Shown: one piece after another, positions 19,670-30,662 of the stretch
Position numbering within the stretch: the stretch's first letter is position 1
Layout: each line of letters opens with the position of its first letter
Source: Ligustrum vulgare
Taxonomy: Eukaryota > Streptophyta > Magnoliopsida > Lamiales > Oleaceae
DNA length: 64,000 nt
Direction: 5' to 3'
Assembly (NCBI GenBank): GCA_963555705.1
Contig: OY743177.1
Span: 54,134,096 to 54,198,095 of the forward strand
Program-made: the position numbers and the translations under genes
The notes under the pieces: generated by a model
Told to the model about the DNA's origin: nothing
What the model saw: the letters and a program-made list of their open reading frames with translations, nothing else
Databases searched by the model: none

Positions 19670-20275
19670 TGTTTGGGAAATTGAACTAATTAAATGATAT
19701 GGACCGGAATTTAGCCCAAGTCATCAGTCCATCTGTGCAGCCCAATCTCTAATTCCAGATTGAGCCCAATTCTGTACCCGATTTTTTGATCCATTTATCA
19801 CCACCGCCTCATTCAAGCCGTTAGATCAGTTGGATGAATCTGATCCGTCCACTTGTGTTAAAAGGAAAGGAGACGTTCTGAATGCCTCACTTCTGATCCA
19901 GACTCTTCCTCTCACCTTCAAACCCTAACCCTCTCTAAAGGCGATTTTTATCGCCTCCGTCTGTTCTTAGTGTTTTCTTCAAATTTCTTCCAGAAATACT
20001 TATATATTGGTTGTAGTTTCTTTGTGATTGTAGTTGATACTGATTTGTGATAATCAGTATACGGTTTTGTGAAGAGTTTTAGCAGAGTTTTCTGCAACTC
20101 TAATTGTTCTTTGTGGTTATCTTTGCGATTTTTTTTTTGGAAGTTTTATGTATATTTCTGGGTTTTGGTTTTGTTTCTGTAATTTTTATGGTTTCTGAAT
20201 AAAGTGTTTTGATTCTTTGTGGTTAACCCTTGATCTTGTTCTTTGTGGTTCGATTCTGAGCCTTAAATCCTTACA
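19670..20275 (+). repeat. 3' LTR of the Copia element
   Basis: 606 bp, starting TGTTTGGGAAATTG and ending CCTTACA. It matches the 5' LTR except for about 17 substitutions and two short indels. Confidence 0.93.
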
Positions 20276-20671
20276 ATTTGTTCGAGATATGTAAATATTG
20301 ATTGATTATCCTTTGCCAGTAGTGAAGAGGGACCAAGCACCAATGATGGGTGGTGGTTGCAGTATGCGGCGAACGCTTTTCTTCTTAGACCATTTCCAAC
20401 CAAGAACTCTAAAATGTAATCAGCTTTACACTAAAATGCAGTTTCTTTTACACTATCTTTATAACTCATCTCCAAACCAGAACTTCAAATTTCACACCAA
20501 ATAAGCATAATATAACTCATATCCAACCAAAAACTTCAAATTTCACACCAAATAAACATAATATTTTTCTTTTTCTTTTTGAACATACTTTTTATTATTA
20601 TTTTATTTGAAATATTTATTTGATCATTAAAATAAAACGAGAAATACACCAAATATATTTATTTTAGTAAT

Positions 20672-21538
20672 TTAATTCTCGAAATTTGAATGTTGTTCCC
20701 ACAAATGTTCAATTAAAGCATTTCGGAGTGCAATGTGAGCCTCTTTATCCTTAATTTGACGATGACGAATGAGAAAGTCCTGGAAACGGACCTTTTCATC
20801 TACAACGATCTCAACTTGTGGGCTCGACGCTTCTACCCAATCTTGAATAGGTGCTTGAACATCACGTTCATCCTCTATGATCATGTTGTGCATAATGATA
20901 CATGAAGTCAAGATATCGTGTAAGATGCTTTTCTTCCAAAATCATGATGGTCCTGCAATAATTTCGGACCTAAATTGTAAAACCCCAAATGCTCATTCAA
21001 CGTCTTTTCTACAGCTTTCTTGTTTCATTGAGAACTATTTTTTCTTCGCCCCACATGGCTCATGAATTGTTTGTACGAGAGTGGCCCACTTCTGATATAT
21101 ACCATCAGCTAAATAGTAACCCATATTGTATTCGCGTCTCTGTACAACGTAATTAGATGGGGGAGCAATATATTTAGCGAGGTTGGAAAATAGATGGGAG
21201 GCCTCTAAAACATTGATGTCATTATTTGAAACTGGCATACCAAAGTATGCCTGCCACAGCCAAAGATTATAATCCGCTACGGCCTCTAAGCCAATGGTTG
21301 GTGATTTACTTCGTCCTGTTTATTGGCCTGCCCATGTAGTTGGACAATTTTTCCACCTCCAATGCATACAGTCAAGACTACCTAGCATTCCGGGAAAATC
21401 ACGTTGTTGACCAACGTGAAGAAGCCGTGCAATGTCATTAGCGTTTGGTGAACGCAAATAACGGCTTCCAAATACCTTCACGACTGCACGGAAAAACCTT
21501 TTCAAACTTTCAATAGTTGTTGATATGTTATAATTCAC
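20672..21538 (-). pseudogene. PIF/Harbinger transposase (HARBI1-like), broken
   Basis: The DDE transposase of Harbinger elements is recognised by MLGSLDCMHW (first Asp), SNNDINVLEAS (second Asp) and the C-terminal CIIMHNMIIEDE (Glu region). The region between 21320 and 21239 stays in frame apart from a stop just after WAGQ (GQ-stop-TGRSKSPTI). Further stops lie after GAKKK near 21035 and within the VE.AFGVLQ segment. The N-terminal part before about 21538 is missing or unreadable. It ends at 20672. It cannot encode an active enzyme. Confidence 0.9.
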
Positions 21539-21626
21539 TTTAATGTAACAAATTTATTCATATCAATTTAATGTTTTAATTTGTTATAATTCACTTTAAT
21601 GTAACAAATTTATTCATATCAATTTG

Positions 21627-22142
21627 CAGATAGACCGAGCTAAACTATTGTTATGCCAAGACGAAAAATTCAAGAAAGGGTTTAAATTTGATCACGTGTA
21701 GCCTATCCTTAAGGATAGTGAAAATTTTGGAAAAGATGTTCAAGTGGAGTTACCTGACTTTCATAGCCAGAAAACATACTCTGGATATGCACATGTGGAT
21801 TCCCCAATTTCTGATTCTCCATCATTAGCATATCAAGGATTGTCTTCATTTTTTCTAGATATTAATGAAGACAATGTCAGTCATATTCCAAGCCAAATAC
21901 CTATTGGGATAAAAAAAAAAAAAAAGCTAAGGGGAAAAGGAAAAAAAAAAGAATATTCCTCAAAAATCATTGCAAGTATCATGGAAGAGCAACGAGAACT
22001 CGTGGAAGTCATCCTCAAGGGGAATGAAGACAGGCTGAAAAACTACAAAATTCAAAGGGCTCGAATGCAATCGGTCGAATACTGTTCTGACAATACCATT
22101 CTGGCCAAAGACTTGAACTCCATTGCAGATCCAGAGCTATGA
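21627..22142 (+). pseudogene. PIF/Harbinger ORF1 (Myb/SANT-like, NAM-associated C-terminal region), truncated
   Basis: ORF1 proteins of PIF elements assist transposase in DNA binding. The frame starts with DRAKLLLCQDEKFKKGFKFDHV followed by a stop at a position where relatives have Trp, then SENFGKDVQVELPDF. The segment resembles the C-terminal domain found in plant Myb/SANT-like and NAM-associated proteins. A Lys-rich patch (KKKKKLRGKGKKK) and a charged helix (EEQRELVEVILKGNEDRLKNYKIQ) follow. The N-terminal Myb domain is absent. It is divergently transcribed from the transposase relic. Confidence 0.75.
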
Positions 22143-22971
22143 AATTTTTTTCGCAATGAACAAAAAAAAAATCATGCTGAAAAGAAGTGAAGAAAGTTCA
22201 GCAGCTCCATATGGTCCTTTTTTTGACGATTTTGGAGGATCTAGATCCGATCTACGTGATTATTAGATCGTTATCTTTTAAGTACCTTTCATCGTATTTT
22301 AATTTAAATGTCTATGTCATCGTACCAATTATGTTTCCAAGTTTCTAATATTGTTGAATAATCTATTTTGATTTCATTTAATTTTAATGTTTTGATTTAT
22401 AATAATTTAATTATGTGGTCAAAATAATGGTCAAATAAGAAACACAAATTCAATAAATTTCACTATAGATGAAATAACAACTTTTTTTATTACAACAAAA
22501 TAAATTAAAATGCAATTTCTAAATAATTTTCTCGGGACAAAAATTGAATTATATCCATCAAAGAATTATATTTATCAAATAACTATGTGTTCAAAATAAA
22601 AAAAAAAAAAGGTCAAAATTAAAATTAAAATCAATATTTGGGGCGAAATTGAACAAGATTAAAGTCGTCCCCTTGTAGCAAACTTCAATTTACAGTCATG
22701 GATACCGTTTGGATTGGAGTCCATTTCAACTGCAAACGCCATTTTTTTCTAGTTTTAGAGTGTGGTTGGATATGCCCTTAACCCTGGGTCGCTGCATCTC
22801 CATCATCAAACTCCTTTTCTTCTTCTTGTTGTTGGTGGCGACGACGACAACTCCTTCAGCTTTGATTTCAGATGAATGCTGTCGAATTGGAGGGGAACGT
22901 AGATGGAGTTTTTGGAGAGGATTTTTGCATCTAATTTGGGACCTTTTGGAGGGGGTTTGGGATTTTGTAAT
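22143..22971. other. Harbinger right arm and short flank, no gene
   Basis: AT-rich noncoding arm to 22777, then 191 bp of flank in which element C inserted at 22972. Open frames across 22709-23088 have no recognised motif and run across the element boundary. Confidence 0.5.
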
Positions 22972-23982
22972 TGTTCACTCCGCAAGTGCACGGGTTGCGT
23001 AAGTAATAAAGTGGACGTGAGTCCAAGTATCGATCCCACAGAGATTGTTTTAAATTGTATTTTCGACTACTACCTTAACCAGAACTAGAAAAACTTTGAT
23101 TGAGTTTGCAATTTTTGTTTTTGAAAATTAAAATAAAGATTAAACTAAAGAAACAAAGAAATTTTGATTTTTGAAAACTTATGAAAGCAAACGCGTTAGA
23201 ATTATGAATTCATTTTAACCAAATCATCCACGTGTTTGACCAAATCATTTAAATACAATTCACGAGATTTTGAATATCCATGTTCCTAAAATTATTTAAG
23301 TCCTCTTTCGAGCGATGCATAAAAACCTATCTCTAAGTGCCAATTGACTATATTTCTATGACAATTAAGCAATTAGAAAAGCATTAAAGATCAATGAACA
23401 ATATATAGGATAAAACAAAGTATATGGGCATATTTCTATCCCCTATCAGATTTTGTGGCAATTAAATAGCTTCTAATGAAATCCTACTCTTTTGAACATA
23501 GAAAATCGTAAAGACAATAACACAAAAGCTGGCCAAACAATTGCATAATAATAAAAGCACTTATTTAATTGCATCAAACTCATAAACTGCATATATTAAA
23601 TAATAGGTCAAAATATGAAATCAATGATTAAACTTCATCGCAATCCTAACACAAGAATTCTAGCCTAAAAACATGATAAAAGATAAATTGCAGCAATGAT
23701 AATTGGAGTTCATCATCCTTTTCACCAAGTTGTAGAAGAATCTTCAATCATGCGCCAGTTGGTTCCTTAAGAGTTCGACAACCTTTCAGGATCACCTTTG
23801 ACAAGTTTGGAACCCCTGATTTCATGCCCCAAGTCTGTTATTTATAGATCTCCTTGAAAACTAGGTTGCTTGGGGAGAAAGAATTCTGAGTTCCGCGCAA
23901 AAAGCCCAGATGTGGCCCAGATTTCCTACCGTGCCACCGCACGGTTATAAAAAGTGCGACCGCATGGTTCTGCAGGTTTCAA

Positions 23983-24691
23983 TGATGTGATCCCGGGAGG
24001 GGGTCACGAAGAACACGTGGAATTAACGCCGGGGAAGTTCCGAATTCAGGTTGGAACGGACGGTAACACTACGACCCGAGCCTCACGACGCAAGAACCAG
24101 GGGTATATTAAACCCAAGACCCGTTACGATGCTGAAACAAGAACCATAATGGGGGAACGCCACAAAGGTTGTCCACGCCTTTGATAAGTTCAATTGGTGA
24201 ACGCCACAAAGATATGATAATCTTTGATAAGTTCGAAAGTTCATTCAAGAACAAAATGTGGGAGAGAAATAATTCAACACAATTTTTATTGTTCAAAGTC
24301 TAATATTACATTGAATGGAAATAGAATATAAATAAGTAAAATGGAATTAAACAAACCCTAGCCGCTATAGAGGCATAAAGATAACCCTAAAACAATTAAA
24401 AACAAAATTTAACCTAAAAATACGCAAAAACCATAATTTCCGTCTGCATAATTGACTTACTGTTTTAAAGTCCCAAATGATGGAATTCGGCCATAAAATC
24501 AGTCTGCTCAATGGCTTTAGCCCATGAGTTTTGCTTAGTGGCTCATTTCTACTTGAAAAACACATATTATGCATCTAATTCCGACATGGTTGACTGGACT
24601 GCACTTTTATTTGGCTTGAATATTTAACTTTCTGTCAAGCCCACTATGATTCGTATCATTTGGACCTACATGTTTTATCGGGATCTCATCA
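23983..24691 (-). mobile_element. Solo LTR related to the element E family, inserted in element C
   Basis: A 709-bp unit starting TGATGTGATCCCGGG and ending GGGATCTCATCA is present here but absent from the other LTR of C, which reads straight through (GGTTTCGCTTCAG). Flanks are TTCAA (left) and TTCGC (right), an imperfect duplication in which the left copy has probably mutated. Phrases such as GAACGCCACAAAG and TTTGATAAGTTC tie it to the LTRs of elements E and D. It arose by recombination between the LTRs of a full insertion. Confidence 0.8.
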
Positions 24692-25090
24692 TTCGCTTCA
24701 GTTGAGAATTTTTGTGACTGTGCGACCGCTCGGTGTTAAGTCATGTGACCGCACGATGTTGCAATCGAAGGCAATTTTTGACTTTTGAAGTGTTACAAGT
24801 TGGTCCCTGTCTTTTAATTTCATAGCTGGTCCTCCAACTTTCGATTGTTGCAATTTGGCCCCTGAATTTTTGATTTCTTCTTCGTCTATTCCTCTAATTG
24901 GCCCTTCAATATACTCCATCAATTCTTGATTTGCTTACTTTGACACTTTTATCATCCAATTGTTTGATTTTAGCTTTAATTCCATTGTTTTTATGACTTT
25001 GGGGTTATTTTTGAAATATAAACAAATGCAACCAAAATAAATAGCAAATATTCTTGAACAAACAATAAAAATCCTAATTTTAGGATAGAA

Positions 25091-25113
25091 ATAAGTGTAT
25101 AAAATACACTTAT
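25091..25113 (-). promoter_or_regulatory. Terminal LTR hairpin of element C
   Basis: ATAAGTGTA and TACACTTAT form a perfect 9-bp stem with loop TTTTA on the minus strand. Compared with element A, the last stem pair changes from G-C to A-T on both sides. The 5' LTR copy (about 32033-32055) has lost three stem bases. Confidence 0.6.
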
Positions 25114-25115
25114 CA

Positions 25116-25127
25116 ACACCCCAAACT
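25116..25127 (-). other. Polypurine tract of element C
   Basis: The minus strand reads AGTTTGGGGTGT immediately before TGATAAG of the 3' LTR, nearly the same as the tract of element A. Confidence 0.75.
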
Positions 25128-25718
25128 AGAACTATTGTTCGTCATCGAATAAAAATAAAACTAAACTATAAAAAAATAAAAATGTAAAAAATGCAAATAA
25201 CAAATGTTTTTATTTTTAACTCATTTACCATGTATTTCAACAATCCAAATTGACAATTAACTTTAGAAAAGAAATATGAACAACATAAAATATTTTCATT
25301 CATCTGATACTCGACTTCATTGTGTGTGTGTGAATAGCCAAAAATCGAATGCAAACTCATGCAAAAATATACTTAACACTGTGTGCTTAGTTATGCAGAA
25401 ATATGCCCAAATCCCATGTGGTCAGCAATGATTTTCTTTTGATTTTCCTTCCACTCTCATGGATGATCACAACCTTACTACTTTTCTCTCTCATATCTCG
25501 AGGTTTTTCATGTTGATGTGGTTTCTACACATGTATAAATTGTATTTTTCCACACAAGGCAGTTATGATTAGACAAGCATGCACGACGGACAGGGAATAA
25601 TTAACAAAGCGTTAGGGATTTCAATCAACAAAGCTTATATCATTTTCATCCCTTTTTTTTTTGGACGACTTTTTCTTTTAATGTCCTTTTCGTTTACCAT
25701 CTTTGTGCAATACTTTTC

Positions 25719-26010
25719 ATACTTGCTTTCTATATGACCCCTATAGCGAGTTTTAGGTCGAAAAATCCCAACTCAGTTGAGCTTAGGGTACTAGGTTCAG
25801 AGAACTCCTCAGACTTAATTACCCGAGTCATAAATGCTTAAACAGAAAAGTTAAAGATGTTTTAGCATTTTATGTGTAAGTCCACTCTCCATACTTGCTT
25901 TCTAGTTGACCCCTGTAGCGAGGTTTAGGTTGGAAGCTCCCAACTCAGTTGAGCTTAGGGTACCAGGTTCAGAGAACCCTCAGACTTAATTACTCGAGTA
26001 AAAAAGGCAT
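25719..26010 (-). repeat. Duplicated segment in the 3' region of element C
   Basis: Copies begin CATACTTGCTTTCTA at about 25719 and 25890 and share CAACTCAGTTGAGCTTAGGG and GGTTCAGAGAAC. They are about 120 bp each with roughly 10% differences, so the duplication is not recent. Confidence 0.7.
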
Positions 26011-28165
26011 TTGAAGAGCAAAATAAGACCTTTAGCATTTTTCTATTTTTATGCTGATTATTATGGTTTATACCTGTTGATCAAAACCCCTTACACTAAA
26101 GATACAAAACTAAAAACTTCAGATCTTCAATCCATCAATGCACACTCACACTAAGCTTTCCACCCCCAAACTGCTTCTTGAGCATTTTGGTTCTATATTT
26201 CTGGTCAAGATCTAATTTTCTTAAGGTTTCGGGGTTTTTCAGTGACTTCTACGTGCAAAGTGCACAAGTTTACCCCACAAGTATCAAACACCTTCCTACA
26301 CAAGTTATTGTTCGAAAGTGGCCATGTGCTCAAATTTGATGAAAGTCTTACATAGCTGAATGTTAAGAAAAATTTTAGTGTACATGTTGCCCAATTTTCT
26401 AACTATAACTCAAAATTCAATTTAAATCATGTCATAAGCAATAAATAAATCAAAAAAAAATTTCAAATTTTTCACTTTTTATGATTTTTTCAATTTTTCA
26501 TTTTTTTTTCTACCACAAAATCGAAAGAATATTGAAATAAATGCACATGAATGAGATTCTCACCCCCAAACTAGAACTATGCATTGTCCTCAATGTATTT
26601 AAAGCAAATAAATAGAATAAACACAAAATAACAGAGAGGGTTTATGTACTTCCCGTGTTTGGAGAGATGATGTTCCCATTTTGAAGCTTTGACTTGAATG
26701 TTTGGTTGGATGATACAACTATTTTCTTTCTTATCCAAGTTTGGCTTGAAGTGTCCCATGATGATATATTCCTTGTAAACAAGAAATAATTGTCATTAGA
26801 AGCATAAATATCATTTAGGAACTAAAAAAAACCAACACAACACACCCAAACTAGGACTTAGAAAAGTTTTGGAATTTTTGAAAAGTGGTTGACCACTGAT
26901 TTTCAACCCTTGACATCGCCTTGAAAAAGTAAAATTTCCCGAGACATGTTATGGGCATATGAAAGTACATAACTCGTTCTATAACATGTCAAAAATTTAT
27001 CACATTTGGAGTTCATTTGAGTCATGAAAAGATGTGACAAAGTAGGTAACATGAAGTTGAAATTGGTGTAGTGGTACTGTGATACCTTGTAATGAGGTGC
27101 ATTGAAGTGCAAAGGTGTTCATGTTGAGTTCTATGCCTTAAATCTGTATAAACAATGAATGGATGATGCACAAATGATGTATAATATGTGAATAAGATGA
27201 TCATCCAAAAAGAATTGCAAAAATTTAACAAAACACTCATTGTGACGTTAAATCAAACATCTTCCATGCATGTTAAGAAATCAATGAAAATCATAGAGTT
27301 GGAGACTTGAATCAAACCAAAATTTTGTACCTACTAATCATAATTCAATGTCTCCAAGTTCTATCCCAAGCCCATCACCATCAATCCATAATATTCAGTT
27401 TTCACAAAAATTTGAAGAACACAAGAATTATGCACACAATCTTGAAAATTGGTGAAAAATTCTTACATTTGGATGATTTTGATGCAATGCAAGGTATGAA
27501 TCTGAGTTAAAATGATGTGAACTTAGGGGAACAGTTGGGGACTCAATGTTGGGCGGTTTGGGGGAGGAAAAACGAGTTTGAAGTGGTTAAAATGAAAGAA
27601 AATGTATATATAATAAAACTGCCGTAATGCTACAGGGAACTACCGTTCGACTGCACATTTTTGATAACGTGCGACCGCACGGTGTTAATGACCAGCAACC
27701 TGTGCATTTTCCATTTTTCTATTTTGGACCCTGTTTTCGACCCCTAAATGCCTTCTAATGCTTGCAACTAACCTCCACACTATATGCTCATGTCCTAAGC
27801 TAGGAGATCAAGTGGAAGATTGTAATAAAAAGCAACAAAACAAATAAAAGAAACAACTAAATCCTAAAATGTTAAAACATGCAAAAATAGATGCAATGAA
27901 GTTTTCAATGCCACTAAAGTGATCTTAAAATGCAATGTATAGCATCCAAACAAATAAATATGCAATGACTATTAAAGATGCTAAAACATGCAAAATGTAA
28001 TACTAGAATTACTTAGAACACACAGCAACTAAATGTATGCATTTTAAACATCCTAGTGCTCCTAAATGCAATGTCAAACAACTAAACAACTATAAAGCAA
28101 ATAACTAACTTAAAAGCAATAATAACACAACTAAAGGAAAATGAGTTTGAAAGATTGGGTTGTCT

Positions 28166-28192
28166 CCCAACAAGCACTTCATTTAAAGTCTA
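28166..28192 (-). promoter_or_regulatory. Conserved noncoding block after the element C coding region
   Basis: The minus strand reads TGCTTGTTGGGAGACAACCC about 30 bp after the protease frame ends. Elements A and B carry the same block in the same position. Confidence 0.5.
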
Positions 28193-28216
28193 GAGCTAGA
28201 CTATTTTGGCAAGTTC

Positions 28217-29059
28217 TCAAGGCGGCTTTAGATTGGATGGTGTAGCCTCATCATTTGCCCTTACCTTGTATTCATACCTCTCCCAGCATCTAATGGCCAT
28301 TTCTACATCGATCCTGGAACAGTTTTCAAGTTGTGGATCCTGGGTGTTGAACTGCATCATTGTGAAGGTCACTTCTTGATTTTCAGCATGAAACACTACA
28401 TCTCCCTTCTCTATATCAATTAGTACTCGTGCAGTGGTTAGGAATGGTCTGCCAAGTATCAAGGGAACCTTTTCATCTTCCTCCATGTCTAAGATGACAA
28501 AATCAACTGGAAATATGAACTTGTGAGTTTTAACTAGCACATCTTCCACAACTCCATAAGGGTAATAAATTGATCTATCTGCCAATCGTAAGATGATATT
28601 GCTACCCTTCGCTTCACCGAATCCCAACTTCTTGTACATAGACAGGGACATCAGATTTATGCTTGGACCTAGGTCACATAAGACCTTGTTGAATTGTAAA
28701 TCACCTATAATGCAAGATATAGAAAAGCTCCCTGGGTCTTTAAGCTTAGGTGTCAGCTTGTTTTGCAGGATTGAGTTGCATTCTTCATTCAAAGTGATCT
28801 CCTCAAGTTCTTCAAGCTTTTTCTTGCTAGACATCATCTTCTTTAGCAGTTTGACATAACTAGGGATCTGTGTGATGGCTTCCATGAAAGGGATATTTAT
28901 GTGCAATTTTCTAAGCATATTCACAAACTTGCTAAACTGCTTATCCTCTCTTGTTTTCTTCAGCCTTTGTGAAAATGGAATAGGAGTCTCATGAGGCTTA
29001 ATTGTTGATTTCACCTCATGGCTATCTTCCTTCTCAGCAATTTTCTCACTACTTTCCAC
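28217..29059 (-). CDS. Element C retroviral-type aspartic protease frame
   Basis: This 280-residue open frame continues gag after a stop at about 29093. It begins with a charged linker typical of the gag-protease junction in Athila/Tat elements (PIPFSQRLKK, then KFVNMLRKLHINIPFMEAITQIPSYVKLLK). The protease core reads VLCDLGPSINLMS, where relatives usually have CDLGASINLMP, then VILDMEEDEKVPLILGRPFLTTARVLID, which includes the flap-proximal ILGRPFL. The enzyme would process Gag. The frame ends at 28217 without passing into reverse transcriptase. It is open for its whole length, but upstream stops in gag make expression unlikely. Confidence 0.85.
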   Translation of the reverse strand: MESSEKIAEKEDSHEVKSTIKPHETPIPFSQRLKKTREDKQFSKFVNMLRKLHINIPFMEAITQIPSYVKLLKKMMSSKKKLEELEEITLNEECNSILQNKLTPKLKDPGSFSISCIIGDLQFNKVLCDLGPSINLMSLSMYKKLGFGEAKGSNIILRLADRSIYYPYGVVEDVLVKTHKFIFPVDFVILDMEEDEKVPLILGRPFLTTARVLIDIEKGDVVFHAENQEVTFTMMQFNTQDPQLENCSRIDVEMAIRCWERYEYKVRANDEATPSNLKPP

Positions 29060-29092
29060 AATCTGTTTATGAACTTCAGTTGGCTTTTTTAC

Positions 29093-30422
29093 TTAAATTT
29101 CAGGAAGCTGCACACCACTACGTGCATTGATTGCATTTATCTCATTTTGTACCACATTTATTGGCATAAGCTGTTCCCTTGAGTTTTCCTCAGTGGTTGC
29201 AGATAATGTACCCTGGACTCTTGTTGTGATCAGCTTTGCTATCTGCCCCACTTGATGATCCAGGTTTTTGATTGATGCCTGCTGATTTTGAATTGTGGTT
29301 TCAGTTTTTCTCATAAACGGATCTGTTTTAGACATGAACGACTCTGTCTTTTCCACAAATTTTCCAATCATCTCTTCCAGTGCAGGATTTCTCTCTTCAT
29401 TGTTGAATTGGGGCGCAATGTGTCCATTTGAGTGATCTTTCTAAGAAAAATTAGGATGATTGCCAACCTGAGTTATAGGTATTTGAGTATGGATTATTCT
29501 GGTGTTGACCCCCTTGTACATAGTCAACTTGCTCCACTGGACAAGCCAGAATAGGGCAATCTGTAGTGGCATGGTTTGCACCACACTCTTCAAAAGTTGC
29601 TTTAGCAGTTTTAGATGAATGACTCACCAGTGTTATGCCCTCCACTTTCCCAGCAAAGGAGTTAATCTTTGCTGATATGGCAGTGTAAGCATCCACTTCA
29701 TAGACTCCCAATGTCTTTTTTGGAACCACCCTGTCCGATCCCCACATGGCATTAGTGTTTACTATCCTCTCAAAGAGCTCCAATGCCTGTCCAATGGTTT
29801 TTGTTCCCAAAGCACCATTTGATGAGGAGTCGATCATGTTTTTAAAATGCGGAAGTAATCCTTCATAGAAAAACTTCACTTGATTACCTCTGGCAATCCC
29901 ATGGTTTGGACATTTTCTTAGCATGCCCTTAAATCTCTTCCATGCATAATCAAAAGATTCAGCATCATGCTGCTGGAACACAGTGATGTCATGTCTCAGT
30001 TTGGCAACATTTGCTGGAGGAATGAATTTAGTGCAAAACTTTTGGACCAAGTCGTTCCAGGTGGTTATACTCGCAGCGAGGCGAGAATCTAATTAGTCAA
30101 CAGCTCTATCTTTTAGAGTGTAAGGGAATATCCTGAGTCTGATAGCTTCGTCAGACACACCCTGATATTGAAAGTGTTGGCACATGTCTAAAAATTTAGA
30201 AACATGTGTATGTGGGTTTTCATCAGGTCTCCCATGAAATTGTTGTCCATTTTGGAACATACTGATGACATTGGTTTTAAGTTGGAAGTTTGTCTGCCCA
30301 AATGGTGGATGGACTATACTGGATTAACTTAGAACCACTTCAGGTGTCATGAAGTCACCAACCAGCATGTCATCTTCATTTATTAGATCAATAGGGGGTA
30401 GAAGATTGTTGTTGTTTGCCAT
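29093..30422 (-). pseudogene. Element C gag, broken
   Basis: The likely start is the ATG at 30422 (MANNNNLLPPIDLIN). In-frame stops near 30325 and 30094 interrupt the N-terminal part, which includes FHGRPDENPHTHVSKFLDMC and LRIFPYTLKDRAV, a usual Ty3 Gag core. From 30050 the frame is open through ESFDYAWKRFKGMLRKCPNHG, VKFFYEGLLPHFKNMIDSSS and a short Cys/His cluster (FEECGANHATTDCP) that serves as the nucleic-acid knuckle. It resumes at 29371 with a coiled-coil-like stretch and NAINARSGVQLPEI, then stops at 29093. Gag would form the virus-like particle. Confidence 0.88.
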
Positions 30423-30639
30423 TTGAATTTTTTGATTTATCTAGTTCTCTAACCTCTCTTAAACTACGGTATAACATACATTCTATTTCCGAGTCAGCTT
30501 CAAAAAGATTTCTGTTTTTCGAACGTAACATACACAACTACAAGAAAAGTAAAGAAACTAAGAAAATTAAAAATAAAAATAAAAATAAAATAAAAGAAGT
30601 AAAAAGTCTGAATTAGTGAAAATAAATTTAAACTACAAT

Positions 30640-30656
30640 CCCCGGCAATGACGCCA
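30640..30656 (-). other. Primer-binding site, tRNA-Asp type (element C)
   Basis: The minus strand reads TGGCGTCATTGCCGGGG 6 bp after the 5' LTR, complementary to plant tRNA-Asp apart from two transition-type mismatches. Confidence 0.85.
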
Positions 30657-30662
30657 AAAACT

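Larger units (their letters stand above)
13824..20275 (+). mobile_element. Complete but dead Ty1/copia retrotransposon
   Basis: LTRs at 13824-14433 and 19670-20275 enclose a primer-binding site for initiator tRNA-Met, gag, protease, integrase, reverse transcriptase and RNase H in Copia order. ATTTG flanks the element exactly (13819-13823 and 20276-20280). By hand count the LTRs differ at about 17 positions plus small indels in about 606 bp (near 3%). The polyprotein is interrupted by several stops and frameshifts, so it can no longer encode its own enzymes. The protease (CILDFGCTFHM) and MRALLLQ gag motifs fit the Tnt1/Tork-like group, but the lineage is tentative. Confidence 0.95.
20388..22777. 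mobile_element. PIF/Harbinger DNA transposon, decayed
   Basis: The left end GACCATTTCCAACCAAGAAC and the reverse complement of the right end GGGCATATCCAACCACACTC match over about 28 bp with roughly a quarter mismatched. TTA lies directly outside both ends (20385-20387 and 22778-22780), the 3-bp target duplication typical of Harbinger. Inside are a minus-strand transposase relic and a plus-strand Myb-like ORF1 relic, the divergent two-gene layout of plant PIF elements. Confidence 0.85.
22972..25115 (-). repeat. 3' LTR of element C, interrupted by a solo LTR
   Basis: Without the 709-bp insertion and its duplication, this is about 1430 bp, close to the 1395-bp partner at 30663-32057. It carries CG-rich palindromes (GTGCCACCGCACGG, GTGCGACCGCATGG, GTGCGACCGCTCGG) on either side of the insertion. 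The terminal hairpin is at 25091-25113 and the R/U5 hairpin at 23013-23024. Confidence 0.85.
25128..28216 (-). other. Long noncoding 3' internal region of element C
   Basis: About 3.1 kb without a supported ORF or any reverse transcriptase or integrase motif. It includes a duplicated segment at 25719-26010 and several short C-rich phrases such as CACCCCCAAACTAGAAC that resemble extra polypurine tracts on the minus strand. Pol appears to have been replaced or lost. The conserved TGGGAGACAACCC block is at its upstream end. Confidence 0.6.

Noticed and set aside
13824..20275. Endogenous pararetrovirus as the source of the reverse transcriptase
   Set aside because: Integrase precedes reverse transcriptase, LTRs and a tRNA-Met primer site are present, and the active site is YVDD in Copia context.
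21651..21760. Use of the Met at 21744 as the true start of Harbinger ORF1
   Set aside because: Similarity to the family extends upstream (DRAKLLL...FKFDHV) across a stop, so the Met is internal.
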